From contig NZ_JACYFG010000040.1 in assembly GCF_014803405.1 (NCBI RefSeq), positions 248,001 to 312,000 on the forward strand: a stretch of DNA of 64,000 nt, read 5' to 3'. Made by a program: the position numbers and the translations under genes. Numbering within the stretch: the stretch's first letter is position 1; the number at the start of each line of letters is the position of its first letter. A model generated the notes under the pieces. It was not told the DNA's origin and searched no databases. It was given only the letters and a program-made list of their open reading frames with translations. This document shows, piece by piece, positions 8,339-17,208 of this stretch. The stretch is from Pelagicoccus enzymogenes. Its GTDB lineage: Bacteria; Verrucomicrobiota; Verrucomicrobiia; Opitutales; Opitutaceae.

Positions 8339-9883
8339 ATGAAACGCATGAGAACAGCACAGAACCTGCGTTGGCTCTCAGCAGCAGCCGTCGCAAGCAT
8401 ACTCGCAATCCAAGCCCACGCCGCACAGAAGGTGAAAAACAGTCTCGAGGACTCCGATATCACCCGGGCCGTTGAAGAGGAGCTACTCTTCGACCAAGCC
8501 GTTCCCTACAACGATATCGACGTCCACACTCTCACCGGAATCGTGAGCTTGACTGGCGAGACCAAAAACCTGCTCGCCAAGGAACGGGCAACACTGCTGG
8601 CCGAGACGGTGCGCGGCGTGCGCGCCGTAAGCAACCGAATCGAGGTCAAGCCAACCAAATCGATCAGCTCCCAAGACCTCAAGAAGTCTGTCGAAGAAGC
8701 ATTCCTTTTCGACCCCGTAGCGGAATCCTACGAGATCAACGTGGAAGCCAAAAAAGACGGATCCATCCGACTCACTGGCGAAGTCGACTCCTGGCAAGAG
8801 AGCAAGCTCGCAGAGCGCGTGGCGATGGGAGTCATCGGAGTCACCGAGGTCGACAACGCCCTGACCGTTAGCTACGCGGTGAACCGCCCCGATCATGAGA
8901 TGAAAAGCGAGATCGAAAAGCTTCTCGCGTGGAGTACCTTGATTGACGACGTGCTCGTCGAGGTCGCCGTGCACGACCAAATCGCAAAACTGACCGGCAC
9001 AGTCGGCTCGCTCGCAGAGAAACGCCAAGCCGAAAACATAGCTTGGGTAGGCGGTATCAACAGCGTCGATACTTCCGATCTACGCGTCGAACGATGGGCA
9101 CGCGACGACGATCTGCGCAAGGACAAGTTCGCCGCCAAGAGCGACGAAGCAATCCGTCAGGCGATTAACGACGCCATGCTCTACGACCCTCGCGTCGTCG
9201 GCTTAGCCGTCAACCCCGAGGTGGAATCCTCCTGGGTCACCCTCTACGGCAAGGTTGACAACATCCTCGCCAAAGAATCTGCTGAAGCCATCGCTCGCCA
9301 CACGGTAGGCGTCACGGGAGTGACAAACATGCTGAAGATCCGAACCGAAGCTTCAGTTGAGGAAGAAGCCCTCGCTGACATCATCGAGGCCAAACTGGTC
9401 CGCGACCCCATGATTCGCTCGGAGGCGATCAACGTGGAAGTGGACGAAAACACCGTGCGTCTTAACGGAGTGGTGGACAACCTATTCGAAAAGGCCCGCT
9501 GCGAAACAATCGCGCAATCCACCGTCGGAGTGACCGAGATCAAGAACTACTTGCAGGTCATGGAGAAGGAGTCAGTCATCGTGTACGACCCCTATCTGTG
9601 GGGCTATACTCTCACCCCGTGGGGCTTCTATGACAAATATCGCCCCGTGACCACCGAAGTATTCGCCAACTCCAACGACGACCGCAGGACTGCAAAGAGG
9701 ATCGCTGAAGAAATCTACTGGAGCCCCTTCATCTCGCTCGAAGACATCTCGATCGCAGTGGACGACGGCGTCGCCACACTCGTGGGCGAAGTTGAATCCT
9801 TGAAGGAAAAGAATGCAGCGACCGAAAACGCAATCGAAGGCGGAGCCCTTTCTGTCGTCAACAAGATCGTAGTAGATAGCTAA
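8339..9883 (+). CDS. Periplasmic protein with six tandem BON domains
   Basis: A 514-residue exported protein; residues 1-29 are a Sec signal (hydrophobic WLSAAAVASILAI, AHA cleavage site). Six BON-like repeats of about 65-75 residues follow, at roughly 35-105, 110-180, 185-255, 265-335, 340-410 and 440-510. Each has an alpha-beta-beta-alpha-beta pattern with landmarks such as LTGETKNLLAKERA, LTGEVDSWQESKLAERV, LTGTVGSLAEKRQAE, LYGKVDNILAKESAE, LNGVVDNLFEKAR and LVGEVESLKEKNAA. BON domains bind phospholipid or other surfaces, as in OsmY. OsmY and DolP have two, so six is unusual. A spacer with YDPYLWGYTLTPWGFYDKYRP separates repeats 5 and 6. A terminator follows at 9941-9969. An envelope-stress role is inferred. 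Confidence 0.85.
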   Translation: MKRMRTAQNLRWLSAAAVASILAIQAHAAQKVKNSLEDSDITRAVEEELLFDQAVPYNDIDVHTLTGIVSLTGETKNLLAKERATLLAETVRGVRAVSNRIEVKPTKSISSQDLKKSVEEAFLFDPVAESYEINVEAKKDGSIRLTGEVDSWQESKLAERVAMGVIGVTEVDNALTVSYAVNRPDHEMKSEIEKLLAWSTLIDDVLVEVAVHDQIAKLTGTVGSLAEKRQAENIAWVGGINSVDTSDLRVERWARDDDLRKDKFAAKSDEAIRQAINDAMLYDPRVVGLAVNPEVESSWVTLYGKVDNILAKESAEAIARHTVGVTGVTNMLKIRTEASVEEEALADIIEAKLVRDPMIRSEAINVEVDENTVRLNGVVDNLFEKARCETIAQSTVGVTEIKNYLQVMEKESVIVYDPYLWGYTLTPWGFYDKYRPVTTEVFANSNDDRRTAKRIAEEIYWSPFISLEDISIAVDDGVATLVGEVESLKEKNAATENAIEGGALSVVNKIVVDS

Positions 9884-9940
9884 GCTCAGATAACCACCTC
9901 CGCCATTGAAAAACGGATACAAGAAACTTAACTGAACGAC

Positions 9941-9969
9941 ACGCCCTCGAGCTCGACGCTCGAGGGCGT
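9941..9969 (+). terminator. Terminator-like hairpin after the BON gene
   Basis: Perfect 10-bp stem ACGCCCTCGA / TCGAGGGCGT with a 9-base loop, 57 bp after the BON stop codon and 20 bp before fumC. The T-tract is weak (CTTCGCT), so it may act partly as a 3' end stabiliser. Confidence 0.65.
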
Positions 9970-9989
9970 CTTCGCTACCCATTATCATC

Positions 9990-11387
9990 ATGAAGCCAGG
10001 AAAAACACGCACCGAAACGGATTCGCTCGGCCCCATCGAAGTTCCAGAGGATGCCCTTTGGGGCGCCTCCACCCAACGCGCCCTAAACACCTTCCCCGAA
10101 TCATCCACCCCTCTACCCCCGCTCTTCATCCACAGCCTCGGACGTCTCAAAGGCGCCTGCGCCCGAGCGAACCTCGAACTCGGCAAAATCAACATTGAGG
10201 AGAGCGAACTCATTCAAGCCGCCGCCAAGGAAATAGAGGCGGGCAAGCTCGACTCGCATTTTCCCGTCAGCGTATTCCAGACCGGCTCCGGTACTTCCAC
10301 CAACATGAACGCCAACGAGGTCATCGCCAATCGTTGCTCTCAGATCCAAGGAGAACCGCTCGGAAGCAAGCAGCCAATCCATCCAAACGATCACGCCAAT
10401 TGCAGCCAATCCTCCAACGACGTGATCCCTACCACCCTCCATCTCAGTCTCGCCCTCGCCCTCGAAAACGAACTCCGCCCCGCCCTCTCCTCCTTGCGAA
10501 CCGAGCTGGCCAAGAAAAGCGAAGCCTGGAGCGATCTAGTTAAACTCGGCCGCACTCACCTTATGGACGCCGTACCCATTACCTTGGGACAAGAGTTCGG
10601 CGCCTTCACCCGCCAGATAAAAAAGGCAATTCAGCGGGTCGAACGCGGAAGCGATCTCATGAGCGAATTGGCCATCGGCGGTACCGCCGTCGGGTCTGGC
10701 CTAAACGCCCACCCGCAGTTCGGATCGATCGTCTGTCGTATCCTCAGCGCTGATACAGGCATCGAGTTTCACGAGGCCCCAAACCACTTCGAAGCCCAAG
10801 CCAGTCGCGACGACGCGGTGGAGCTCGCCGGGATACTCTGCGCCGTCGCCACCGCCCTCAGCAAAATCGCCAACGACATTCGCCTGCTCGGCACTGGTCC
10901 CCGCGCCGGACTGGCCGAGTTGCGACTCCCCGCCACCCAACCAGGCTCCTCCATCATGCCGGGCAAAGTTAACCCCGTGCTCTGCGAGTCCCTCATCCAG
11001 TGCTGCCACAGCGCCATCGGCCACTGCCAGACTGCGATCCGCTGCGGCCAGGATGGACACCTGCAGTTGAACGCAACCCTACCCCTGCTTGCCTCCAGCT
11101 TGCACCAAGCCATCGAAGCCATCGCTCGCGGTTGCAAGAGTTTCTCGCAACACTGCATCGTCGGACTCGAAGCCAACGAGGCACGCTGCGCCAAGTACGC
11201 CAATGAGGCGCTCGGATTGGCAACCGCATTGAATCCAGAAGTCGGATACGATTCCGCCACTCAGGCAGCAAAACTCGCCCACCAAGAAAACATATCCGTC
11301 GCCGAGGCCGCCCAGCAACTCGAGCTCCTCTCCGAGGCTCATTTAAAGAAAGTCCTGGATCCCATGAAGCTTGCAAAGCCGTCCTGA
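9990..11387 (+). CDS. fumC: Class II fumarate hydratase
   Basis: A 465-residue cytoplasmic enzyme that interconverts fumarate and L-malate in the TCA cycle without an iron-sulfur cluster. The N-terminus has the family start (TETDSLGPIEVPEDALWGA). TGSGTSTNMNANEVIANR lies near 95-112 and SQSSNDVIPTTLHLS near 135-150. GRTHLMDAVPITLGQEF and GGTAVGSGLN follow, and the superfamily signature GSSIMPGKVNPV at about 319-330 carries the catalytic serine pair. Length matches FumC. The related aspartase is less likely because SQSSND is the fumarase-type version of that motif. It lies between a terminator and a convergent gene, so is probably monocistronic. Confidence 0.95.
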   Translation: MKPGKTRTETDSLGPIEVPEDALWGASTQRALNTFPESSTPLPPLFIHSLGRLKGACARANLELGKINIEESELIQAAAKEIEAGKLDSHFPVSVFQTGSGTSTNMNANEVIANRCSQIQGEPLGSKQPIHPNDHANCSQSSNDVIPTTLHLSLALALENELRPALSSLRTELAKKSEAWSDLVKLGRTHLMDAVPITLGQEFGAFTRQIKKAIQRVERGSDLMSELAIGGTAVGSGLNAHPQFGSIVCRILSADTGIEFHEAPNHFEAQASRDDAVELAGILCAVATALSKIANDIRLLGTGPRAGLAELRLPATQPGSSIMPGKVNPVLCESLIQCCHSAIGHCQTAIRCGQDGHLQLNATLPLLASSLHQAIEAIARGCKSFSQHCIVGLEANEARCAKYANEALGLATALNPEVGYDSATQAAKLAHQENISVAEAAQQLELLSEAHLKKVLDPMKLAKPS

Positions 11388-11409
11388 GAACCTGAGATCC
11401 CAGCTCCCC

Positions 11410-12210
11410 TTACACTTCGGTCTCCGCGATCCGGTGACGTACGATCGCCACTGTGCGCGGAAAGATCACGTCGCACAGGTCAAAGGATCGCTCAACGAGC
11501 GCGGGAGGCAAGGCCTGTTCCGCCAGCTCTACCGATCGTATCAGAATATTCCCTACGGTATAGTCGTCGAGAACGCCGACAGTCTCTTGAATTTCCCCCT
11601 TGGAAACCGACTCCAACACTACCAAGGACCCTCGATAGGACTCGAAAACCGGCTCGTAGGCGTGCGGCAGCACCTTTAACAAGCTCTGCCCCACTTCCGT
11701 CGCGTGCTTGTCCGAACCGCCAACCTGCTTCATCGTATCGCTGCGCTGCTTGACCACGCCTACCAACAGCCCAACCGACTGGCTAAACGCATCCTTGAGC
11801 ATGCCGTATCCGTTGCGTATCGAGCGGCGTATGCGCTTGAGAAAGCCGAGGGATCGCAGATCGGCAATCTCTTCCTCCCACTCCCTGCGAGCCTGAGATT
11901 CCGCCACGGGAGCGGGACGATAAATGCGTTCGATCTCGGCGATCTTCTTGTCGTAGAAAACGTAGCTCGCTTTGCTGCGGCCGATCCCCATGGGCTGAGG
12001 CGTATCGTAGGTCAGCTCCAAGCAACTGGGAAAAACCCGCAGCTTTCCCCAAATGAACTGCCCATCCTTCATCTTGATGAAAACGAAATCGCCATTGAAA
12101 GACTTCAGGCAGCCATCCTTGCGGTGCCGCTCGATCACGATGCCGATGATAGCAGTCAAGAAGAGCAGCCCGATCGGAGCCCAAATCAATACGGTTGGCG
12201 ACAGTTCCAT
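11410..12210 (-). CDS. Uncharacterised protein with one N-terminal membrane segment
   Basis: A 266-residue protein from the ATG at 12210; a TTG at 12222 is possible. Residues 5-24 are one transmembrane helix (PTVLIWAPIGLLFLTAIIGI) followed by basic residues, giving a cytoplasmic C-terminus. The body includes FNGDFVFIKMKDGQFIWGKL and a Trp/Glu-rich stretch (REWEEEIADL), then an amphipathic region ending VERSFDLCDVIFPRTVAIVRHR. I do not recognise the family and assign no function. It is convergent with fumC (22 bp between stops). Confidence 0.7.
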   Translation of the reverse strand: MELSPTVLIWAPIGLLFLTAIIGIVIERHRKDGCLKSFNGDFVFIKMKDGQFIWGKLRVFPSCLELTYDTPQPMGIGRSKASYVFYDKKIAEIERIYRPAPVAESQARREWEEEIADLRSLGFLKRIRRSIRNGYGMLKDAFSQSVGLLVGVVKQRSDTMKQVGGSDKHATEVGQSLLKVLPHAYEPVFESYRGSLVVLESVSKGEIQETVGVLDDYTVGNILIRSVELAEQALPPALVERSFDLCDVIFPRTVAIVRHRIAETEV

Positions 12211-12306
12211 GCTCCTGCACAAATCACTTTCCCCCAGAAAACCAAGCCAAAACGCTCCGCCAAATACCAGCCCGCCCTAGAGGTATCCACAATCTAGGCA
12301 CGAAAA

Positions 12307-12329
12307 AGCCTACCCTAAACGGGTAGGCT
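12307..12329 (-). terminator. Rho-independent terminator of the VPDTG-CTERM gene
   Basis: A 9-bp stem AGCCTACCC / GGGTAGGCT with a 5-base loop. Read on the minus strand it is followed by a run of T (CTTTTTCG), 27 bp beyond the stop codon of the 12357-12929 gene. Confidence 0.85.
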
Positions 12330-12356
12330 AAAAACCTGAGGACTGGAACGAAGGTC

Positions 12357-12929
12357 CTACTTTGCGAAACGGCGGCGCAAGCCAACGAGCGCAAGAACTC
12401 CGAGCCCAAGGAAAGCCAGCGAGGAACCGGTGTCAGGAACCGACTCAACCACGACTTTCATGACTGAGAAGTCGTTGTTGCCGACAGCATTGAACGAAAT
12501 TTCAGAACCAATAAAACCAAGCTCAACCAAACCGCCGAGGCCCCAAGGATCACCTGTCCAATTGTTCGCGCCCACGTTGATTGCGACGGTGTCGCTGTCT
12601 TCGTTTACGAAGATGGATGCCGAAACGAACTTGAAAGAAGTTCCAAACGAAAGCGTGAGGGTCTCGGAGACAAGGGAGTTGTCGATCAGGACGTTATCCA
12701 AAAAATGCGAGTAAATGCCCAAGCCAAGCAAACCGTATCGTATTTCCGCGCTGCTTGGATCCGCCGAGGCAGACAAGGAGATGCTTCCGGATTCATCATC
12801 GATGAGCTGAGGGTTGGTGTAAGTGCCAAAAAGGCCATCATTGGTAAAATCGAAAGTGTACTGGATCGCGCTGGCGTGGCTAGCGACGAAGAGCGACGCT
12901 ACCGCCGCAAGGGAGAGAAGTTTTTTCAT
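12357..12929 (-). CDS. VPDSG-type CTERM (PEP-CTERM-like) exported protein
   Basis: A 190-residue exported protein. Residues 1-21 form a Sec signal (LLSLAAVASLFVASHASA). The C-terminus is a sorting signal of the PEP-CTERM class: VPDTGSSLAFLGLGVLALVG, then a basic tail LRRRFAK. The VPD[ST]G form is the variant seen in Verrucomicrobiota. It is normally recognised by an exosortase that cleaves and transfers the protein during export. The mature part is rich in beta-strand residues (ISLSASADPSSAEIRYGLL, LTLSFGTSFKFVSASIFVNED) and may be a small carbohydrate-binding or adhesive domain. The partner exosortase is not in this window. It has its own terminator at 12307-12329. Confidence 0.88.
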   Translation of the reverse strand: MKKLLSLAAVASLFVASHASAIQYTFDFTNDGLFGTYTNPQLIDDESGSISLSASADPSSAEIRYGLLGLGIYSHFLDNVLIDNSLVSETLTLSFGTSFKFVSASIFVNEDSDTVAINVGANNWTGDPWGLGGLVELGFIGSEISFNAVGNNDFSVMKVVVESVPDTGSSLAFLGLGVLALVGLRRRFAK

Positions 12930-13496
12930 CTGATGAATGGTGATTAGAGTTGTTTCTTTAATGACGTTTGGTCGCCTCCAGCAGGAAGGCTTTGAGTAGT
13001 TTAGCTCATGCCATGCCAGATCTCCTCAAGCACACCTAACCCATTATACTTCTGCATCTTACAAAATAACTATCCGTGTATGAATCGTTATCGACTTACA
13101 GAAATGTAAGCCAGGCCGACGGTTTTCAACTCAAGGGTTTTTACTGACCTCCAAAGACACTGATGCTTCGGTATTTACGTAAGATCTCTCAATACCGTAA
13201 GGTTCCTTTACGAATTCACCGACACAGGGCCGCTTTTTACAAAGCCAGACCTGACTTAGGAAGGCATGCCGCCCCGCCCTCCCAGCCGGCCGGAGCCACT
13301 TCGATTCGGGCTTCCAGCTCGCGACCGCCGACATCGCCAGCACGCGCAGCGCCCCCCCGCAGACGACATCCCTCTAAGATTTGTCCTACCGAGTTTGGCT
13401 TTATCCAACCTTTTGTAGCCGCGCCTCCGGCATCGATTCGGGCATAGTAGAGGCCATACCCTTCCCCCACCCGAGCCCCTTAAGGAGAATCGAAAC
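12930..13496. other. Non-coding 567-bp region between divergent VPDTG-CTERM and GH13 genes
   Basis: No convincing gene. It holds several dyads: CTTACA-GAAA-TGTAAG (13095-13110), CGGTATT ... AATACCG (13169-13175 and 13191-13197) around the palindrome TTACGTAA (13175-13182), and TTTGTCCTACC near 13382. A good Shine-Dalgarno (TTAAGGAG) precedes the GH13 ATG. Open frames on the minus strand at 13237-13525 overlap the GH13 start and look spurious. Confidence 0.6.
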
Positions 13497-14879
13497 ATGA
13501 CCCGACTTCGCACGTTCGTCCCCACATCCGCGCTGGCTTTGATGCTCGCCGCAACCAGCGCCTTGCCTAATCCAGCCGGAGCCCCCTCCGATCCGCTCTG
13601 CGCCTACGAGGTACTGGAGATCCCTGACTGGCTGCGCAACCAGACCATCTATGAAGTCAACGTCCGTCAGTACTCCGAGGAAGGAACCTTCGCAGCAGTC
13701 GAAGCCGATCTCGACCGTATCCAAGATCTGGGCATCGGGGTACTGTGGTTCATGCCCATCCATCCCATCGGCGAAACGAATCGCAAAGGCACCTTGGGCA
13801 GCTACTACGCAGTGGCCGACTACTTGGGCATAAATCCCGAATTCGGCGACGCCGACAGCTTCCGTTCCCTCGTAGACGCAGCCCATGAGCGGGGCATGAA
13901 AGTGATCATCGACTGGGTCGCCAACCATACTGCTTGGGACAACCCCATTTCCCAAAGCAATCCCGAGTTTTTTGCAAAGGACGAGAACGGCGACTTCACG
14001 CCCCCTCACGGTACGGACTGGACCGACGTCATCCAACTCGACTTCAGCAACCGCGAGCTTTGGGACTATATGAGTCGCGCCATGGAGTATTGGGTAATCA
14101 ACTACGACATCGACGGATTCCGCTGCGACTACGCCGTTGGCGTTCCCACCAAATTCTGGAACTTCGCCTCGAGTAGGCTTCGAGCAATGAAACCGGACCT
14201 CTACTTGCTCGCCGAGGCCGAAGCCCCCTACCTAAATCAGCACGCCTTCCACTCCTCTTACGCCTGGCCCTTGCACCACACCTTTAACGACGTGGCTCAA
14301 GGCAGGAAGAGCGCTTCCAGCATCCTCGACCAAATCAATCGCCAGACAATCGAATTTCCCACCGGCACCCTGCTGCTGAACTTCACTAGCAACCATGACG
14401 AAAACAGCTGGAACGGCACCACCGCCGAACGCCTTGGCCCCGCGAAGCGAGCCTTCGACACCCTCGTCTTCACCCTTCCCGGACTGCCTCTTATCTACAA
14501 CGGGCAAGAAGCAAACTTGGCAAAGCAACTGGAGTTCTTCGAACACGACCCCATCGACTGGAGCAACCTATCCGAGAGCGACTTCTACCGGAAGCTGACG
14601 GCGCTCAAGGCGTCGCATCCTGCACTTTCTCATCCCGACGCCAGCTTCCATCGCATCCCCAGCGACCACGACGAGAAGATATTCGCATTCACTCGCATGC
14701 TGGATAGCCGACAGGTCACCGTCGTCACAAACCTATCCGCGGAGCCACTCACCTTCCATCTGGCCGATTCACACATCACCGGTACCTACCAAGACCACAT
14801 CACGGGCGAAACCATCACACTCGGCTATCCAGCAAGGATCGCCTTGGAACCTTGGAATTTCCACTTGCTCGTTCGCTAA
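13497..14879 (+). CDS. Secreted GH13 alpha-amylase-family enzyme
   Basis: A 460-residue GH13 enzyme acting on alpha-1,4-glucans. Residues 1-28 include a Sec signal (LALMLAATSALPNPAGA). The (beta/alpha)8 barrel starts at WLRNQTIYEVNVRQYS, with LGIGVLWFMPIHPIGE, then VIIDWVANHT (conserved region I). The nucleophile is Asp211 in GFRCDYA, the acid/base Glu240 in LLAEAE, and the stabiliser Asp301 in SNHDEN. All three are present, so it should be active. The start at 13497 is backed by the TTAAGGAG ribosome site 7-8 bp upstream. The SusA-like gene follows 27 bp later, so the pair is probably one transcript ending at 16850-16880. Confidence 0.93.
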   Translation: MTRLRTFVPTSALALMLAATSALPNPAGAPSDPLCAYEVLEIPDWLRNQTIYEVNVRQYSEEGTFAAVEADLDRIQDLGIGVLWFMPIHPIGETNRKGTLGSYYAVADYLGINPEFGDADSFRSLVDAAHERGMKVIIDWVANHTAWDNPISQSNPEFFAKDENGDFTPPHGTDWTDVIQLDFSNRELWDYMSRAMEYWVINYDIDGFRCDYAVGVPTKFWNFASSRLRAMKPDLYLLAEAEAPYLNQHAFHSSYAWPLHHTFNDVAQGRKSASSILDQINRQTIEFPTGTLLLNFTSNHDENSWNGTTAERLGPAKRAFDTLVFTLPGLPLIYNGQEANLAKQLEFFEHDPIDWSNLSESDFYRKLTALKASHPALSHPDASFHRIPSDHDEKIFAFTRMLDSRQVTVVTNLSAEPLTFHLADSHITGTYQDHITGETITLGYPARIALEPWNFHLLVR

Positions 14880-14906
14880 TCTTAAAAATCTAGAAAATCT
14901 TCCAAT

Positions 14907-16763
14907 ATGATAAAACGAAGCCTCACCGCCCTCGTATCCCTGCTACTCGCCCACAGCGGGATCGCTCAAGAGCCAACCCGTATCGAACCTCCTTTCTGGT
15001 GGGCGCAGATGCCAGTATCCGAACTTCAATTACAGCTCTACGGAGAGAATATCGGCCACTACCGCGCCAGCATCGACATTCCGGGAGTGAGCCTCAAGAA
15101 ACAGGTCGCGGTGGACTCACCCAACTACCTCTTCCTCTACCTCGAGATCGACGAAAGCGTACCCGCCATGACCTTGCCGATCCTGTTGAAGAACGGCGAG
15201 GACCGCTTCACCATCGACTACGAACTGCTCGAGCGGGAGGCGACCGAGGGGCGCAACCAAGGATTCGATGCCTCCGATCTCATTTACCTAATGATGCCCG
15301 ACCGATTCGCCAACGGAAACCTCGACAACGACGAGATCGAAGGCCTGACCGAAGGTGTCGACCGCTCCGACCCAACCAAACGCCAAGGAGGCGACATCCA
15401 AGGCATTTCCGATCACCTCGACTACATCGAAGATTTGGGCATGACAGCCATCTGGTTCACTCCCATGTTCGAAAACAATTCGCCCCCCAGCTACGGGGGC
15501 TACCACGGTTATGCCGCTACCGACATGTACGCGGTCGACCGCCGCATCGGTTCCAACGCATCCTACAAGCAGCTCGTCTCAGACGTTCACGATCGCGGCA
15601 TGAAGGTGATCATGGACATGATACACAACCACATAGGGCTCGACCATTGGTGGATGAGCGACCTCCCTACCAAAGACTGGGTGCACGACGTAGAGAAATT
15701 TGGATACACTAACTTCAAGGGCACGATTCCGGGCGACCCCCACGCATCCCAGTACGACTGGAACCGACTCGTCAAAGGGTGGTTCGTCCCCTACATGCCC
15801 GACCTCAATCAACGCAACGAGCTGCTCGCAGACTACCTTATCCAAAACTCGATTTGGTGGATCGAATACAGCGGGATCGACGGCATTCGCATGGATACCT
15901 ACCTGTATCCCTACCCCGAGTACATGGCTCGCTGGACCCAGGAGGTCCTCACCGCGTATCCAAATTTCAACATCGTCGGCGAAGTTTGGGTCGAAACCGT
16001 TGCTCACGAATCCTACTGGCAGGATGACCCTCCCAATGTCGACGACGGCTACGACTCCAACTTGCCGTCCGTCACCGACTTCCCTCTCAGCTTCGCCATC
16101 CGCGACGGTCTTAAAGAAGAGTTCGGCTGGACCACCGGCTTGAGCAAAGTCTACTACGCATTCGCCCAGGACCGGCTCTACACCGATCCCAATAAAAACG
16201 TTATCTTTATCGACAACCACGACATGAGCCGCGTATTCGAGCACCTCGGCAAGGACGAATCGCTCTTCAAGATCGCCTACTCCATCCTGCTCACTGCCCG
16301 CGGCATCCCCCAAGTCTACTACGGCACCGAACTCATGATGGGGCATGAAAACCGAGGGGGCGACGACGAAGCTTGGCGCCAAACGATGCCGGGAGGCTGG
16401 CCTGACGACAAACGTAGCGTATTCACAAAACGAGGACGTACCGACAAGGAAAACGAGATCCTCTCTTATATGAAAGCCATGAACCACTGGCGTGCCAAAT
16501 CCAAGGCCCTCCACCACGGCAAGCTTCTCCAGTTCATCCCCGACGAAAACACCTTCGTCTACTTCCGCATCCTCGAAGACGAAGCAGTGATGGTCGCGAT
16601 CAATGGAGGCGACGAAATCGCCACCCTCGAGAGCTCCCGTTTTGCGGAAGTCCTTGACCAATACCGCAAGGCCACCGTCGCCCCGGAAGGCGCTGCATAT
16701 AAGATAAGCGAGAAAATTACCCTGAAACCTCGCAGCGCCTTCATATTGAACTTGTCCAGGTAG
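14907..16763 (+). CDS. susA: Neopullulanase/cyclomaltodextrinase (SusA-like GH13)
   Basis: A 618-residue exported enzyme, close to the 617 residues of Bacteroides SusA. Residues 1-20 are a signal peptide (LTALVSLLLAHSGIAQ). An N-terminal cyclomaltodextrinase beta-sandwich domain (about 25-120, starting RIEPPFWWAQMPVSELQLQL) precedes the GH13 barrel. The barrel has LIYLMMPDRFANGN, GMTAIWFTPMFENN, YHGYAATDMYAVD and VIMDMIHNH. Catalytic residues are Asp330 (GIRMDTY), Glu359 (VGEVWVE) and Asp439 (DNHDMSR). A C-terminal beta domain completes it. It cleaves alpha-1,4 and some alpha-1,6 links of pullulan, cyclodextrins and maltodextrins in the periplasm. The symbol is by resemblance only. Confidence 0.9.
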   Translation: MIKRSLTALVSLLLAHSGIAQEPTRIEPPFWWAQMPVSELQLQLYGENIGHYRASIDIPGVSLKKQVAVDSPNYLFLYLEIDESVPAMTLPILLKNGEDRFTIDYELLEREATEGRNQGFDASDLIYLMMPDRFANGNLDNDEIEGLTEGVDRSDPTKRQGGDIQGISDHLDYIEDLGMTAIWFTPMFENNSPPSYGGYHGYAATDMYAVDRRIGSNASYKQLVSDVHDRGMKVIMDMIHNHIGLDHWWMSDLPTKDWVHDVEKFGYTNFKGTIPGDPHASQYDWNRLVKGWFVPYMPDLNQRNELLADYLIQNSIWWIEYSGIDGIRMDTYLYPYPEYMARWTQEVLTAYPNFNIVGEVWVETVAHESYWQDDPPNVDDGYDSNLPSVTDFPLSFAIRDGLKEEFGWTTGLSKVYYAFAQDRLYTDPNKNVIFIDNHDMSRVFEHLGKDESLFKIAYSILLTARGIPQVYYGTELMMGHENRGGDDEAWRQTMPGGWPDDKRSVFTKRGRTDKENEILSYMKAMNHWRAKSKALHHGKLLQFIPDENTFVYFRILEDEAVMVAINGGDEIATLESSRFAEVLDQYRKATVAPEGAAYKISEKITLKPRSAFILNLSR

Positions 16764-16849
16764 AGAACGCGGCGATGCAAATCTTGGCGCCCAGCTTTGC
16801 TGATGGTGCGCAGCCGACGCTTGAGATTCTTGATACGACAGCCTATTTA

Positions 16850-16880
16850 GCCCCCGCTTCCCCAAAGCGGGGGCTTTTCT
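16850..16880 (+). terminator. Strong rho-independent terminator after the GH13 pair
   Basis: A 10-bp GC stem GCCCCCGCTT / AAGCGGGGGC with a 5-base loop, followed by TTTTCTTTAT. It separates the two GH13 genes from the TonB-receptor transcript. Confidence 0.92.
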
Positions 16881-17208
16881 TTATCCATTCACCATCAATT
16901 AGTTAAACACCAAACCCACTTTCCCTCGCTCCTTGGGGACCTTCTTTGGACCCTCAAATACGCAACCTAAGTTTTGTCCTATCCATATCAGTTTTATGAG
17001 ACAGATCCGGTTGGAAAAGGGGACAAATAACGGCGATATTATAAATACTCCAAGAAAGCGACCCGACCGGCCATCGGCTAAGCTTTCTTTGTTATCGCTA
17101 ACCCAACGTGCCCCACAAAGCCAGTCACAACACTGAGCAGGACGGCTACCTACAAAATACCCCGTTCGTTTGGCACTCCCCCTACAAACGTCTAGAAATA
17201 TTAAAGCT
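16881..17208 (+). promoter_or_regulatory. Promoter/leader region of the TonB-dependent receptor gene
   Basis: There is no gene in these 328 bp. AAGAAAGC (17052-17059) and GCTTTCTT (17082-17089) can form a stem with a GC-rich 22-base loop and a following TTTGTT, about 120 bp before the receptor ATG. This may be a leader hairpin or attenuator. TTTTGTCCTATCC near 16975 resembles TTTGTCCTACC upstream of the GH13 gene. Confidence 0.4.

Noticed and set aside
12930-13060. Sigma-54 promoter (TGGCAT...) upstream of the VPDTG-CTERM gene
   Set aside because: TGGCATGGCATGAGC lacks the required TTGC-type -12 element.
13237-13525. Minus-strand genes in the gap before the GH13 gene
   Set aside because: Arg/Gly-rich and overlapping the well-supported GH13 start; no ribosome site.
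15579-16865. 428-codon antisense open frame over the SusA-like gene
   Set aside because: A shadow caused by third-position G+C bias; Val/Gly/Asp-rich with no domain. The same applies to antisense frames at 17476-18642, 18814-20052, 59095-60378 and 62887-63906.
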